Shown: one piece after another, positions 13,891 through 14,006 of the stretch
Layout: every line of letters starts with the position of its first letter
Position numbering within the stretch: the stretch's first letter is position 1
From: Bacteroidia bacterium
GTDB taxonomy: Bacteria > Bacteroidota > Bacteroidia > Flavobacteriales > Flavobacteriaceae
Direction: 5' to 3'
DNA length: 14,006 nt
Assembly (NCBI GenBank): GCA_030431085.1
Contig: JAUIJW010000036.1
Span: forward strand, 1-14,006
Program-made: the position numbers and the translations under genes
The notes under the pieces: generated by a model
What the model saw: the letters and a program-made list of their open reading frames with translations, nothing else
Told to the model about the DNA's origin: nothing
The model's database searches: none

Positions 13891-14006
13891 ATTCAGGATA
13901 TTCTATTCTTAAATGATAGATGTTATTCAATTTCTTTTTGATAACTTTTTTAATAATTTGAATTTCCTTAAAAGTAATGTCGGCATTCATAAACTGATCA
14001 TTGGCC
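13889..14006 (-). CDS. 3' end of an unidentified gene (last 38 residues)
   Basis: Reading the minus strand from the window edge, one frame is open for 38 codons to TAA (fwd 13889-13891). It includes FMNADITFKEIQIIKKVI and ends YHLRIEYPE. The Lys/Ile-rich helix-strand look and the stop placed exactly in the shared terminator make it likely to be a real C-terminus. I do not recognise the family. The start and most of the gene lie beyond the window. Confidence 0.55.
   Translation of the reverse strand, partial: ANDQFMNADITFKEIQIIKKVIKKKLNNIYHLRIEYPE

Noticed and set aside
1..14006. CRISPR array, tRNA, rRNA, insertion sequence or integration site
   Set aside because: No regularly spaced repeats, cloverleaf sequences, transposase-like proteins or terminal inverted repeats were found on either strand by eye.

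Overview
The window reads as chromosomal DNA of a member of the Bacteroidota, most likely a marine or aquatic Flavobacteriaceae. The evidence is A+T-rich coding sequence (about one third G+C in sampled lines), starts with no clear Shine-Dalgarno sequence, several TAnnTTTG promoter elements of the Bacteroidota type placed just upstream of genes, and gene families typical of the group (DUF3810, a secreted 'asparagine synthetase B'-like protein, secreted amidohydrolases, an OprO/P-like porin). No rRNA, tRNA, CRISPR array, IS element or recognisable defence system was seen.

Layout. (1) About 1-560 is foreign-looking: roughly half G+C, with different codon use. It is fused in frame to the 5' part of a flavobacterial secreted amidohydrolase gene (minus strand, start at 1067). 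A contig-end chimera is the leading explanation. (2) 1078-5136, minus strand: a DUF3810 membrane protein with an HEVAH motif, followed by a 980-residue secreted double amidohydrolase and then the chimeric amidohydrolase, apparently one operon. (3) 5137-5418: an A+T-rich divergent intergenic region with several TTATC-type boxes. (4) 5419-8223, plus strand: replicative helicase dnaB, then a secreted GATase-like protein with a TTG start. (5) HMG-CoA lyase (plus) and polyphosphate-type glucokinase (minus) converge and overlap by 3-4 bases at their stops. (6) 10075-12299, plus strand: outer-membrane porin, secreted FMN-binding-domain protein and a four-helix membrane protein, the last two joined by TAATG. 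This looks like a small envelope redox module and is the least explained functional unit here. (7) guaB (IMP dehydrogenase), with a perfect 9-bp-arm palindrome between its promoter and start and a bidirectional terminator behind it. (8) The 3' end of an unidentified minus-strand gene runs off the right edge.

Most of the window is ordinary core genome: replication (dnaB), purine synthesis (guaB), leucine or ketone-body catabolism (HMG-CoA lyase) and glucose phosphorylation. Points worth a second look are the chimeric junction, the porin/FMN/membrane-protein module, the metal-site-deficient amidohydrolase domains, the SSB-like C-terminal tip of DnaB, the near-leaderless promoters, and the palindrome before guaB. 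I did not find convincing evidence of a wholly new system.
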